Positions 1 through 9,632 are shown, counted from the stretch's first letter. The stretch is 16,068 nt of DNA from an uncultured Prevotella sp. (GCA_902497035.1 CABVDL010000058.1:1-16068), one strand, 5' to 3'. A program made the numbers and translations. The notes: generated from the letters alone by a model not told the origin.

Positions 1-1707
1 CAGCGCGGTGGCTTTGGTGTACAGACGGATATCTCCATCAACGGAGGCACTTTCGACCAGATTTCGATTTTGCTCAATGGCATGCCCCTGTCGAGTCCGC
101 AGACGGGTCACAATGCTGCTGACTTCCCGGTGTCGCTCGACGACATCGACCACATTGAGGTGCTGGAGGGTGCCGCTGCCCGTGTGTTCGGTTCGTCGGC
201 CTTCAGTGGCGCCATCAACATCGTCACGAGCCCGTCTTTGCCGGACGGTCATAAGGCCGGAGGCCACGCCACGGTAGAGGGCGGCTCCTACGGTACGTTC
301 AGCGGCGATGCCGGTGCATCCTGGGCTTTTGTCAAGGGTGGTGCGATGTCGCTGTCCGGCGGCTATGCCCAAAGCGATGGCGGCACCGAGAATGCCGACT
401 TCCGCAAACGGCGCGGCTTCTGGCAAGGCGGCTGGCAGTCGTCGGTGGCCGACGTGTCGTGGCAGGCTGGCATTACGTCACAGGACTATGGTGCCAACAC
501 CTTCTACTCTGCGCGTTTCCCCAACCAGTTTGAGTGGACGCGGCGCTATATGGGGTCGGTGAGAGGCAACATTCGTCCTTTCCAGACCGGGGATGCGGCG
601 TTGCTGGAGATTGTCCCGATGGTGTATGCCCACCGCGACCTCGACCACTACCAGCTCACGAAAGGCAGCGAGGGTGCCAAGGCCGGTGAGAACTATCACC
701 GCACCGATGTCTATGGTGCGTCGCTCAGCCTCAATGTCGACTGGGTTGCCGGCAAGACCTCAGCCGGTGCCGACATCCGCCGCGAGCAGATATGGTCGAC
801 GGCCTACGGCGACCTGCAGGCGGAAGACAAGTGGAAGGACATCAGCGGCACCGGCCGCATGTACGACCACAGCGGCCGGCGTACCAACACCAGCCTCTTC
901 CTGGAACATAACTTCGTGACCCGGTGGATTACGCTTTCGGTCGGCGTGATGGCCAACAGAAACACGGGCATTGATGAGGATTTCCGCTTCTTCCCCGGCG
1001 TTGACCTGAGCTTCCATCCCGATGACCACTGGAGAATCTACGCAGGATGGAACAAGGCCCTGCGCGTGCCGACTTATACCGACCTTTATACGAGCAACTC
1101 GGCCCAGCAGGGTGACATTCACCTCAAGCCCGAGCGCAACAGCATGTTCAAGGCCGGCGCACGCTATCAGACCAACGGTCTCAATGTTCTGTTCTCAGGC
1201 TTCTACAGCCGTGGCCGCAACATGATTGACTGGGTGTATGAGACCGAGGCCAGCACGAAGTACCAGGCCATGAACATTGGCAAGCTCGATAACATGGGCT
1301 TCAATGTGGAGGCCGGTCTTAACCTCACCACGCTCCTGGGGCTGGCTACAGCGGCCCGTGAGCCGGTCAGACTGAAAGCGGGCTATGCCTATATTCACCA
1401 GAAGCACGAGACCGGCCGTGATATTTACCGGTCGCTGTATGCGCTCGAGTATCTTCGTCATAAGGTTGTGGTGGAGCTGTCCCATCCCATTGTCTACCGT
1501 CTGTCGGCATCGTGGGCGCTGCGCTATCAGCAGCGCATGAACGGCTACCATCCTTATGCCAAGCTCGACGGCCGACTGGCGTGGACTGAGCCTCACTGGC
1601 AGCTTTTCGTCAAGGCCGACAACATCACGGCCCACCGCTACTACGACCTTGGCGGTGTCAGACAGCCGGGGCTGTGGCTGATGGCGGGCGCCAGGGTGAG
1701 CCTGTAG
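1..1707 (+). CDS. TonB-dependent outer-membrane receptor, 5' end missing
   Basis: The reading frame is open from base 1, so the gene starts before the window; 568 codons are visible. Codons 1-77 are the end of a TonB plug domain: an RGG-like start, LLNGMPLSSPQTGHN, then the stretch DDIDHIEVLEGAAARVFG and SGAINIV, which are hallmark plug positions. The rest is a 22-strand-type beta-barrel rich in aromatic and Gly/Asn turns, including a typical late-barrel segment (GWNKALRVPTYTDLY, then LKPERN). The protein ends ARVSL, so the last residue is Leu rather than the usual Phe, although the hydrophobic-x-hydrophobic ending is kept. Receptors of this family import chelated metals, cobalamin or glycans using TonB-ExbBD energy. 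No SusD partner follows, so a glycan role is not supported, but the substrate cannot be read from this part. A terminator follows directly. Confidence 0.93.
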   Translation, partial: QRGGFGVQTDISINGGTFDQISILLNGMPLSSPQTGHNAADFPVSLDDIDHIEVLEGAAARVFGSSAFSGAINIVTSPSLPDGHKAGGHATVEGGSYGTFSGDAGASWAFVKGGAMSLSGGYAQSDGGTENADFRKRRGFWQGGWQSSVADVSWQAGITSQDYGANTFYSARFPNQFEWTRRYMGSVRGNIRPFQTGDAALLEIVPMVYAHRDLDHYQLTKGSEGAKAGENYHRTDVYGASLSLNVDWVAGKTSAGADIRREQIWSTAYGDLQAEDKWKDISGTGRMYDHSGRRTNTSLFLEHNFVTRWITLSVGVMANRNTGIDEDFRFFPGVDLSFHPDDHWRIYAGWNKALRVPTYTDLYTSNSAQQGDIHLKPERNSMFKAGARYQTNGLNVLFSGFYSRGRNMIDWVYETEASTKYQAMNIGKLDNMGFNVEAGLNLTTLLGLATAAREPVRLKAGYAYIHQKHETGRDIYRSLYALEYLRHKVVVELSHPIVYRLSASWALRYQQRMNGYHPYAKLDGRLAWTEPHWQLFVKADNITAHRYYDLGGVRQPGLWLMAGARVSL

Positions 1708-1712
1708 TTGTG

Positions 1713-1756
1713 CTCCAACTGTGTCCCTAATAGGGGAGCAGTTGGAGTTTTCTTTT
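1713..1756 (+). terminator. Rho-independent terminator after the TonB receptor
   Basis: A perfect 9-bp stem, CTCCAACTG (1713-1721) with CAGTTGGAG (1739-1747), holds a smaller inner stem CCCT/AGGG (1725-1728 with 1732-1735). It is followed by a T-rich run, TTTTCTTTT (1748-1756). It begins 5 bases after the receptor stop codon and separates the receptor from the hflX cluster. Confidence 0.85.
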
Positions 1757-1798
1757 ATATTTTTCTGTTAACTCGTACGGTATTCAAGATATTTTGTG

Positions 1799-1806
1799 TA
1801 AGTTTG
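1799..1806 (+). promoter_or_regulatory. Bacteroidetes-type -7 box for hflX
   Basis: TAAGTTTG matches the TAnnTTTG -7 consensus of Bacteroidetes sigma-ABfr promoters. The ATG of hflX lies 24 bases further on, giving a leader of roughly 18 nt. No good TTTG -33 box is visible at the usual 19-21 nt spacing, so this rests on the -7 match and its location in an AT-rich gap after a terminator. Confidence 0.5.
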
Positions 1807-1830
1807 CAAGAAAATTACATTGCATAACGA

Positions 1831-3087
1831 ATGAAGGAATTTGAATACTCCGAGGCCGAGGCCAACAAGGCGGAGACTGCCGTGCTGGTGGGCTTGATTA
1901 CGCCGCAGCAGGACGAGGCCAAGACCGGGGAATACCTGGACGAGCTTGAGTTTCTCGCCGATACGGCCGGTGTGGTGACGGTCAGACGCTTCACACAGAA
2001 GACCGGCGGTCCCAACCAGACGTCTTATGTCGGCAAGGGCAAGCTTGAGGAAATAGCGCAATACATCAGGGACGAGGAAGACAACGACCGCGAGGTGGGT
2101 ATGGCCATCTTCGACGATGAGCTGTCGGCCAAGCAGATGGCCAATATCGAGAAGGTGTTGGGCGTGAAGATATTGGACCGCACGTCGCTCATTCTCGACA
2201 TCTTCGCCATGCGCGCCCAGACGGCCAATGCCAAGACGCAGGTGGAGCTGGCGCAGTACCGCTACCTGCTTCCCCGTCTGCAGCGCATGTGGACCCACCT
2301 TGAGCGTCAGGGCGGCGGCTCGGGCTCCGGCGGCGGCAAAGGGTCGGTGGGACTGCGCGGCCCCGGTGAGACCCAGCTTGAGATGGACCGCCGCATCATC
2401 CTCTCGCGCATCTCTCTGCTGAAGAAGCGGCTGGTCGAGATTGACCGCCAGAAGAGCACCCAGCGCAAGAACCGCGGCCGCCTCATCCGTGTGGCGCTCG
2501 TGGGTTACACCAATGTGGGCAAGTCGACGCTGATGAACGTGCTGTCGAAAAGTGATGTCTTTGCCGAGAACAAGCTCTTTGCCACGCTCGACACCACGGT
2601 GCGCAAGGTGGTCATAGAGAACCTGCCATTCCTGTTGGCCGATACTGTCGGCTTCATCCGCAAGCTTCCCACCGACCTTGTCGACTCTTTCAAGTCAACG
2701 CTCGACGAGGTGCGCGAGGCCGACCTGCTGCTGCATGTGGTCGACATTTCCCATCCCGACTTTGAGGAGCAGATACAGGTGGTCAACGAGACCCTTAAGG
2801 ACCTTGGGTGCGCCGACAAGCCGGTGATGGTGATCTTCAACAAGATTGACAATTACCATTGGACGGCCAAGGACCCCGACGACCTCACGCCGCCCACCAG
2901 GGAGAATGTCTCGCTTGATGAGCTGCGTCATACGTGGATGGCCCGCATGGGCGACAGCTGCATCTTTGTCTCGGCCAGGGAAAGGGACAACCTTGACGAG
3001 CTGCGCGACAGGCTCTACCGCAAGGTGCGCGAGCTCCATGTCCAGAAATATCCGTATAACGACTTCCTCTATCCCGTGGAGGACTAA
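1831..3087 (+). CDS. hflX: GTPase HflX, ribosome-associated
   Basis: The 418-residue protein matches the HflX family, GTPases that bind the ribosomal 50S subunit and split stalled or stress-arrested 70S ribosomes. The N-terminal HflX domain (about 1-160) contains the YVGKGKLEEI segment. A glycine-rich linker (GGGSGSGGGKG) is followed by GPGETQLEMDRR, the family signature, and a basic coiled segment. The G domain then shows G1 GYTNVGKST (225-233), G3 DTVGF (271-275, followed by IRKLPTDLV), G4 NKID (337-340) and G5 SA (381-382). All nucleotide-binding motifs are intact. Length is near the family norm. The ATG at 1831 is chosen because it follows a TAnnTTTG box at a normal distance. The gene begins a tight cluster with the DUF4954 gene 17 nt downstream. 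Confidence 0.96.
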   Translation: MKEFEYSEAEANKAETAVLVGLITPQQDEAKTGEYLDELEFLADTAGVVTVRRFTQKTGGPNQTSYVGKGKLEEIAQYIRDEEDNDREVGMAIFDDELSAKQMANIEKVLGVKILDRTSLILDIFAMRAQTANAKTQVELAQYRYLLPRLQRMWTHLERQGGGSGSGGGKGSVGLRGPGETQLEMDRRIILSRISLLKKRLVEIDRQKSTQRKNRGRLIRVALVGYTNVGKSTLMNVLSKSDVFAENKLFATLDTTVRKVVIENLPFLLADTVGFIRKLPTDLVDSFKSTLDEVREADLLLHVVDISHPDFEEQIQVVNETLKDLGCADKPVMVIFNKIDNYHWTAKDPDDLTPPTRENVSLDELRHTWMARMGDSCIFVSARERDNLDELRDRLYRKVRELHVQKYPYNDFLYPVED

Positions 3088-3104
3088 CCGTCAAACATCA
3101 ACTT

Positions 3105-4961
3105 ATGGCTTACAGAGAACTGACCGATGAGGAAATCCTGCAGTTGGAGGACAACGGCTGCTGGGCCGAGGACTGGAGCAGCGTGACCGTGGCAGAAGAC
3201 TTCATGCCGATTTGGGTGCGACGCGTGAAGTTCTATGGTGAGGTGCGCCTCGGCGTGTTCGAGTTGAATGTCGAGGTCTCAAAGGGCTTCATGCAGCATT
3301 CGGGCATTGAGGATGCCGTGTTGCGCAATGTGACCGTCGGCGACAACTGTCTCCTGGCCCACGTCGGCAATTTCATCAACAACTATGAGATTGGCGACGA
3401 CTGTCTCATCTCCAACATCAGCACGATGGAGACCACCGAGGGCGCCACCTACGGGCAGGGCAACCTCATCTCGGTGCTCAATGAGGTGGGCGAGGGCAAC
3501 CTCGTCCTGTTCAACGGACTGAACAGTCAGTTTGCCTCCTTCATGGTCAGGCATTTCCACGACCGGGAGCTGAAGGACATCATCCGCCGGATGATAGCCG
3601 GTGAGGTGAGCTGCTCGCTGCCTGAGCGGGGGCGCATCGGCAATGGCGTGAAGATTGTCAACACCAAGGAAATCACCAACACCATCATCGGCGACGATTG
3701 TGAGGTCAACGGCGCGTCGCGGCTGAGCGACTGCACCATTCACTCGTCCGACAAGGCGAGCGTCTATATCGGCACGGGTGTCATCTGTGAGAACTCCATC
3801 ATCAACGACGGCTCGAGCATCATCAACTCCGTGAAGATGCAGGACTGCTTCGTGGGTGAGGCCTGTCAGGTCAGCAATGGCTTCACGGCCTCGGCCAGCG
3901 TATTCTTCGCCAACTGCTACATGAGCAACGGTGAGGCCTGCGCTGCCTTCTGCGGTCCGTTCACGGCCAGCCACCACAAGAGCAGCCTGCTCATCGGCGC
4001 GCAGTTCAGTTTCTACAACGCCGGCTCGGCCACCAACTTCTCCAACCACGCCTACAAGATGGGGCCCATGCACTGGGGCATCCTGGAGCGTGGCACCAAG
4101 ACGGCCAGCGGTGCCTACATCCTCATGCCGGCCACCATCGGCACGTTCAGCGTCTGTTTTGGCAAGCTCATGCACCACCCCGACACACGCAACCTGCCAT
4201 TCTCCTATCTTATTGCCTACGGCGACACGATGTATCTCTCCCCGGGCCGCAACATCACCACCGTCGGCCTCTACCGCGACATCCGCAAGTGGCCCAAGCG
4301 CGACATGCGGCCGGAGGGGTCGCAGCGGAGCATCGTCAACTTCGACTGGCTGTCGCCTTTCTCCGTCGGCGAGATTATCAAGGGCAAGAAAATCCTTGAG
4401 GCCCTGCGCGACGCGTCGGGCGAGGATGTCTCCAAATACATCTTCCATGAGTATGTCATCAATGCGTCGTCGTTGCGCAAGGGCATCAAGTATTACGACA
4501 TCGCGCTGCGCATCTATATGGGTGCCGTGGTCAAGCGCCAGATGAGGCGCTACGGCGAGCTCCGTAAGCCCGGGTCGTCCGTCGGCGAGGGCGACTGGAA
4601 CGACCTCTCCGGGCTGCTCCTGCCCGAGGCCGAGGAGGAGCGGCTTATCGCTGATATCAAGGACGGTGTGCTCGACTCGACTGACAAGATTGAGGCGCGC
4701 TTCACCGACATCAATGACCATTACCGTGAGTACCAATGGACCTGGACCTACCGTATGATATGCGACTATTATGGCATTGACGAGATAACCGAAGAGGCCC
4801 ACGCCCGCATCAGACAGGACTATATCCAGGCCCGACGCGCATGGATTGCCGAGATACGCAAGGATGCGGAGAAGGAGTTCAGAATGGGTGACGTGGAGCA
4901 GTCGGTGCTCGACAACTTCGTCACCAACCTCGACCATGAGGTCGATTACGAGAATGAATGA
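3105..4961 (+). CDS. DUF4954 family protein, predicted left-handed beta-helix
   Basis: The 618-residue protein is recognised as the DUF4954 family, common in Bacteroidales and without an established function. After a short N-terminal segment (ELTDEEILQLEDNGCWAEDW), residues from about 60 to 270 carry irregular hexapeptide-type repeats such as VGDNCLL, IGDDCLI, IGDDCEV and VGEACQV, which predict a left-handed parallel beta-helix as in sugar nucleotidyl- and acyltransferases. A highly conserved-looking block at about 284-325 has adjacent histidines (TASHHKSS), then YNAGSATNFSNHAYKMG. The C-terminal third (about 400-618) looks helical and charged. No signal peptide is seen, so it is probably cytoplasmic. 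It lies 17 nt after hflX and 17 nt before the M16 peptidase gene, so co-transcription is likely. An acyltransferase or nucleotidyltransferase-like role is inference only. Confidence 0.88.
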   Translation: MAYRELTDEEILQLEDNGCWAEDWSSVTVAEDFMPIWVRRVKFYGEVRLGVFELNVEVSKGFMQHSGIEDAVLRNVTVGDNCLLAHVGNFINNYEIGDDCLISNISTMETTEGATYGQGNLISVLNEVGEGNLVLFNGLNSQFASFMVRHFHDRELKDIIRRMIAGEVSCSLPERGRIGNGVKIVNTKEITNTIIGDDCEVNGASRLSDCTIHSSDKASVYIGTGVICENSIINDGSSIINSVKMQDCFVGEACQVSNGFTASASVFFANCYMSNGEACAAFCGPFTASHHKSSLLIGAQFSFYNAGSATNFSNHAYKMGPMHWGILERGTKTASGAYILMPATIGTFSVCFGKLMHHPDTRNLPFSYLIAYGDTMYLSPGRNITTVGLYRDIRKWPKRDMRPEGSQRSIVNFDWLSPFSVGEIIKGKKILEALRDASGEDVSKYIFHEYVINASSLRKGIKYYDIALRIYMGAVVKRQMRRYGELRKPGSSVGEGDWNDLSGLLLPEAEEERLIADIKDGVLDSTDKIEARFTDINDHYREYQWTWTYRMICDYYGIDEITEEAHARIRQDYIQARRAWIAEIRKDAEKEFRMGDVEQSVLDNFVTNLDHEVDYENE

Positions 4962-4978
4962 GATTACTATAATAGCTT

Positions 4979-7897
4979 ATGAAGACGAACAATAAGATTG
5001 TTATCCTGCTCGTTGCCGCACTGTCTGTTGTCGTTGGTGCGACGGCGCAGACTTATCACTATGAGTCGGTTAAGGACGACCCGCTTCACACCCGTATCTA
5101 CACGCTGCGTAACGGACTGAAGGTCTATCTCAGCGTCAACAGTGAGAAGCCCCGCGTGCAGACCTATATCGCCGTGAGGACGGGCTCGCGCAATGACCCG
5201 AAAGAGACCACCGGGCTGGCCCACTATCTGGAACACCTGATGTTTAAGGGCTCCACCCATTTCGGGTCGAGCAACGTGCAGGCCGAGACACCGCTGCTCG
5301 ACGAGATAGAGCGCCGCTTTGAGGCTTACCGCCACATCACCGACGCCGCGCAGCGCCGCAGGGCCTATCATGAGATAGACTCCGTCTCGCAGCTGGCCGC
5401 CAGGTACAACATCCCCAACGAATACGACAAGATGATGGCCAGCATCGGCTCGGAGGGCAGCAATGCCTACACCTCCAACGATGTGACCTGCTATCAGGAG
5501 GATATCCCATCCAATGAGATAGAGACCTGGGCAAAGGTGCAGGCCGACCGTTTCAAGAACATGGTGATACGCGGCTTCCACACGGAATTGGAGGCTGTGT
5601 ATGAAGAGTATAATATCGGTTTGGCCAACGATGGAGAAAAGGAGTGGGATGCGCTTGGCAAGAAGCTTTTCCCCAACCATCCCTATGGCACGCAGACCAC
5701 CATCGGCACGCAGGACCATCTCAAAAACCCGTCCATCACCAACATCAAGAATTATTTCCGCCGCTACTATGTGCCCAACAATGTGGCCATCTGCATGTCT
5801 GGCGACTTCGACCCTGACAAGGTGATAGCCATCATCGACAAGTATTTCGGTGACTGGAAAAGCAAGGGTCCCGTCACTTACCCCTCTTTCGCGCCGGTCA
5901 AACAGCTGACGGCCCCCGCTGACACATCGGTGGTGGGACTTGAGGCTGAGAATATCATGATGGGGTGGAAGACCGATGCCGCCAACACTGCGCAAATGGA
6001 CACGCTGACGGTCATAGCCAAGATGCTGTCCAACGGTAAGGCAGGGCTCTTCGACATCAACCTCAACACCCCGATGAAGGTGATGACGGCAGAGGCCGGG
6101 CTCAACACCATGCACGACTATGGCATCTTTCTGCTCTATGGCATTCCCAAGCAGGGACAGTCGCTCGACCAGGTGAGAAAACTCCTGTACGACGAGATAA
6201 TCAAGCTCAAGCACGGCTTCTTCTCCGACGACCTGTTGCCGTCGGTGGTCAACAACATGAGGTACGACTTTTATGAGTCATCGCGGAGCAATGAGTGGCG
6301 GGCCTCGCGCTTTGTAGAGGCGTTCGTCAACGAATGCCCATGGGACGGACAGGTGCATTGGCTTGACCGTATATCGAAGATGACAAAGCAGCAGATAGTT
6401 GATTTCGCGCAGCGCTTCTTCCTCGACGACTATGTGGCCGTGTATAAGCGGCAGGGTGAGGACACCACCATTCACAAGATTGAAAAGCCTGAGATTACAC
6501 CCATTCCGACCAACAGCGACAAGCAGAGTGAATTTCTGAAAGAGGTGGTCAACGCCACACCGACACCCATCCAGCCGAGATTTGTCGATTTCAAGCACGA
6601 CCTCAACGTGGGACAGACAAGCCGACGGCTCGACTTCCTTTATAAGCAGAACGCTGACGATCACCTGTTCAGCCTCACCTATCACTATCCGCTCGGCAGC
6701 GAGAACGACAAGCGTTATGACATGGCGTTCAGCTATCTCAGTTATGTCGGCACCGACAAGATGACCAACGAGCAGATTAACCGGAAGTTCTACCGCCTGG
6801 CAAGCAATTATAACGTCTCGGTACAGGGCAATACCATCGACATCACGCTCACGGGCCTGAACGACTATATGGGCGAGTCGGTCGCGCTGCTCGACCAGTT
6901 GCTGTCAAGTGCCAAGGCCGATACCGCCAGCTACCGGAAGTTTGTTGACCTCGTGCTGAAAAACCGTGCCGACAACAAGGCCAGCCAGCGTTCCAACTTC
7001 AGGGCTTTGCTACAGTTAGGCCAGTTTGGCACCTACAATGAAATGCTCAACGATATGTCGGAGGCCGAGCTGCGCAATGCTGACCCGCAGTCGTTGCTCG
7101 GGCTGATTGCCGGTCTCAACCAATATAAGCACACCTTATTATATTATGGTCCGGCCAGCATGAGGGAGGTCAACCAGCTTGTCAGCCGGGTGCATCCGTC
7201 AGCCAAGACTTTTGCCGCTGTGCCCGCGGCAAAGCCCTATCTCCATCAGACAACGGCGGGCAACGAGGTCTGGCTCGCTCCTTATGAGGCAAAGAATATC
7301 TATATGACGATGTACCATTGTGAGGGAAAGAAGTTCAACCCGAAGAATGCGGCGCTTGAGGCACTGTTCAATGAATACTTCTGCAATGGCATGAACTCCA
7401 TCGTCTTCCAGGAAATCCGTGAGGCCCGCGGCCTGGCCTACTCGGCAAGTGCGGCTTACCGCTATCCGGTGGCTCATCCGCATGCCGACGCAGAGACCTT
7501 CACCACGACAGTCATCACGCAGAACGACAAGATGATGGACTGCATCAACGAGTACGATAGCCTGCTCAACGGCATGCCGCGCCGTGAGGCCGGCTTCAGG
7601 CTGGCCAGGCAGACGCTGCTGAAGAGCCTCGCCTCCGGGCGCACCACACGCGAGAATGTGCTGTGGAGTTATCTGCGGGCCAAGCGGATGGGCCTCGACT
7701 ACGACCTCAACAGCCGTATCTACCGTGAGTTGCCGTCGCTGACCATAGACGACCTGTTCCAGTTTTTCAACGACAACATCAAAAACAAGACCTACCGCTT
7801 CCTCATCCTTGGCGACGAGAAGAACCTCGACCTGCCGGCGCTGGAGAAGATTGGTCCGCTGCGCCGGCTGACTACTTCCGAGATTTTCGGCTACTGA
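4979..7897 (+). CDS. M16 family zinc metallopeptidase, secreted
   Basis: The 972-residue protein is a two-domain M16 (pitrilysin/insulinase family) peptidase, which degrades peptides inside a closed chamber. Residues 1-23 form a signal peptide with a hydrophobic core and an ATA|Q cleavage site; there is no lipobox, so a soluble periplasmic enzyme is expected. The inverted zinc motif HxxEH is intact at H82, E85 and H86 (LAHYLEHLMFKG). The third zinc ligand is expected in TELEAVYEEYN, with E203 the best candidate and E205 the alternative. Between them, residues about 103-155 form a charged helical insertion that makes the motif spacing longer than the classical one. The C-terminal half repeats the fold without HxxEH and contains the R-Y-type segment EIREARGLAYSAS. 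It is the third gene of the hflX cluster. Confidence 0.94.
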   Translation: MKTNNKIVILLVAALSVVVGATAQTYHYESVKDDPLHTRIYTLRNGLKVYLSVNSEKPRVQTYIAVRTGSRNDPKETTGLAHYLEHLMFKGSTHFGSSNVQAETPLLDEIERRFEAYRHITDAAQRRRAYHEIDSVSQLAARYNIPNEYDKMMASIGSEGSNAYTSNDVTCYQEDIPSNEIETWAKVQADRFKNMVIRGFHTELEAVYEEYNIGLANDGEKEWDALGKKLFPNHPYGTQTTIGTQDHLKNPSITNIKNYFRRYYVPNNVAICMSGDFDPDKVIAIIDKYFGDWKSKGPVTYPSFAPVKQLTAPADTSVVGLEAENIMMGWKTDAANTAQMDTLTVIAKMLSNGKAGLFDINLNTPMKVMTAEAGLNTMHDYGIFLLYGIPKQGQSLDQVRKLLYDEIIKLKHGFFSDDLLPSVVNNMRYDFYESSRSNEWRASRFVEAFVNECPWDGQVHWLDRISKMTKQQIVDFAQRFFLDDYVAVYKRQGEDTTIHKIEKPEITPIPTNSDKQSEFLKEVVNATPTPIQPRFVDFKHDLNVGQTSRRLDFLYKQNADDHLFSLTYHYPLGSENDKRYDMAFSYLSYVGTDKMTNEQINRKFYRLASNYNVSVQGNTIDITLTGLNDYMGESVALLDQLLSSAKADTASYRKFVDLVLKNRADNKASQRSNFRALLQLGQFGTYNEMLNDMSEAELRNADPQSLLGLIAGLNQYKHTLLYYGPASMREVNQLVSRVHPSAKTFAAVPAAKPYLHQTTAGNEVWLAPYEAKNIYMTMYHCEGKKFNPKNAALEALFNEYFCNGMNSIVFQEIREARGLAYSASAAYRYPVAHPHADAETFTTTVITQNDKMMDCINEYDSLLNGMPRREAGFRLARQTLLKSLASGRTTRENVLWSYLRAKRMGLDYDLNSRIYRELPSLTIDDLFQFFNDNIKNKTYRFLILGDEKNLDLPALEKIGPLRRLTTSEIFGY

Positions 7898-7950
7898 GCC
7901 GGCGATACCGTTTCAAGACAACATTTCAATAAAACATTATATTTACTATT

Positions 7951-9594
7951 ATGGCAAAACCAGTTGATTTCAAGTATGCTCCAATGTTCCAGCTTGGAGC
8001 CGACGACACCGAATACAGGTTGCTCACCAAAGAGGGCGTGAGCACCGGTGAGTTCGAGGGTAAGGAAATTCTCAAGATTTCTCCCGATGCCCTGACGCTG
8101 CTGGCCCAGGAGGCTTTCCACGATGTGGAGTTCTGCCTCCGCCGCAAGCACAACGAGCAGGTGGCCGCTATCCTCAGCGACCCGGAGGCCTCAGACAACG
8201 ACAAGTACGTGGCACTGACGCTGCTCCGCAACGCTGAGACGGCCGTCAAGGGCGTGCTGCCTTTCTGTCAGGATACGGGTACGGCCATCATCCACGGTGA
8301 GAAAGGCCAGCGCGTGTGGACTGACTTTGACGAGGAGGAAGCGCTGTCGCGCGGTGTCTACAACACCTATACCCAGGACAATCTGCGCTATTCGCAGAAT
8401 GCGCCGCTCACCATGTATGAGGAGGTCAACACCAAGTGCAACCTGCCGGCACAGATTGACATTGAGGCTGTCGAGGGCTCTGAATACCGTTTCGTGATGG
8501 TGGCTAAGGGAGGCGGCTCGGCCAACAAGACCTATTTCTATCCCATGACCAAGGCTACTATCCAGAACGAGGGCACGCTGCTGCCGTTCCTCGTGGAGAA
8601 GATGAGGAGCCTCGGCACGGCTGCCTGCCCGCCTTACCACATCTGCTTCGTCATCGGCGGCACGTCGGCTGAGAAGAACCTGCTCACGGTGAAGCTCGGC
8701 TCCATCCACTATCTCGACAACCTGCCGACTAGCGGCGACGAGACCGGCCGCGCCTTCCGTGACCTCGACCTTGAGGCCAAGCTTCTGAAGGAGGCCCATA
8801 AGATTGGCCTCGGCGCCCAGTTCGGCGGCAAGGCCTTTGCCCACGACATCCGTGTCATCCGCTTGCCGCGTCATGGCGCCAGTTGCCCCATCGGCCTCGG
8901 CGTGAGCTGCTCGGCCGACCGCAACATCAAGGCCAAAATTAACCGCGACGGCATCTGGCTGGAGAAGATGGACACCAACCCCGGCAACCTCATCCCTGCC
9001 GAGCTGCAGCAGCCGGGCGAGAACGGCGGAGTGGTGATCAACCTCGACGAGGGCATCGATAAGGCTCGTGCCATCCTGACGAAGTATCCCGTCTCCACCC
9101 GCGTCATCCTCAACGGCACCATCATCGTGGCCCGCGACATTGCCCACGCCAAGCTGAAGGCCCGTCTGGACAAGGGCGAGGAGCTGCCCCAGTACTTCAA
9201 GGACCACCCCGTGCTTTATGCCGGACCGGCCAAGACCCCGGAGGGCTACCCCTGCGGTTCGATGGGTCCGACGACGAGCAACCGCATGGATCCCTACGTG
9301 GACGAGTTCCAGGCCCATGGCGGCAGCCTGATTATGATTGGCAAGGGCAACCGCACGCAAGTGGTGACCGATGCCTGCCAGAAACATGGCGGTTTCTATC
9401 TCGGCACCATTGGCGGTGTGGCCGCTGTGCTCAGCCAGGACTGCATCAAGAGCATTGAGTGCGTGGAATATCCCGAGCTCGGCATGGAGGCCATCTGGAA
9501 GATTACGGTCAGCAACTTCCCCGCCTTCATCCTCGTTGATGACAAAGGCCACGACTTCTTCAAGGAGCTGAAGCCCTGGAAGTGCAGCTGCTAA
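7951..9594 (+). CDS. Class I fumarate hydratase (iron-sulfur fumarase)
   Basis: The 547-residue protein matches E. coli FumA/FumB in length and motifs. It interconverts fumarate and malate in the cytoplasm using an oxygen-sensitive [4Fe-4S] cluster. The three expected cluster cysteines are present: C106 in FCQDTGT, C226 in ACPPYHIC and C320 in GVSCSADRN, all at offsets of +1 to +2 from E. coli FumA. Other signatures are GGGSANKTYF, GGTSAEKNLLTVKLGS, RHGASCPIGLG, GPTTSNRMDPY and the C-terminal swivel-like domain ending FFKELKPWKCSC. In Bacteroidales this step serves the reductive branch that makes succinate from oxaloacetate. The gap to the M16 gene is 53 nt and AT-rich; TATATTTA at 7938-7945 is a 7-of-8 -7 match but is too close to the ATG to be convincing. 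A strong terminator follows. Confidence 0.97.
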   Translation: MAKPVDFKYAPMFQLGADDTEYRLLTKEGVSTGEFEGKEILKISPDALTLLAQEAFHDVEFCLRRKHNEQVAAILSDPEASDNDKYVALTLLRNAETAVKGVLPFCQDTGTAIIHGEKGQRVWTDFDEEEALSRGVYNTYTQDNLRYSQNAPLTMYEEVNTKCNLPAQIDIEAVEGSEYRFVMVAKGGGSANKTYFYPMTKATIQNEGTLLPFLVEKMRSLGTAACPPYHICFVIGGTSAEKNLLTVKLGSIHYLDNLPTSGDETGRAFRDLDLEAKLLKEAHKIGLGAQFGGKAFAHDIRVIRLPRHGASCPIGLGVSCSADRNIKAKINRDGIWLEKMDTNPGNLIPAELQQPGENGGVVINLDEGIDKARAILTKYPVSTRVILNGTIIVARDIAHAKLKARLDKGEELPQYFKDHPVLYAGPAKTPEGYPCGSMGPTTSNRMDPYVDEFQAHGGSLIMIGKGNRTQVVTDACQKHGGFYLGTIGGVAAVLSQDCIKSIECVEYPELGMEAIWKITVSNFPAFILVDDKGHDFFKELKPWKCSC

Positions 9595-9632
9595 AGACTT
9601 GCCCGCCGCGCGGACAAGCGTGGATAAATGTA

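Noticed and set aside
3279..4937. 552-codon open frame on the minus strand opposite the DUF4954 gene
   Set aside because: It mirrors the codon bias of the real gene on the plus strand, has a Val/Asp/Gly-rich composition without any domain, and the plus-strand gene is clearly recognised.
8191..9552. 453-codon minus-strand frame opposite fumarase
   Set aside because: It is a shadow of a strongly conserved enzyme gene; its translation is low-complexity (His, Ala, Val, Gly) and has no motifs.
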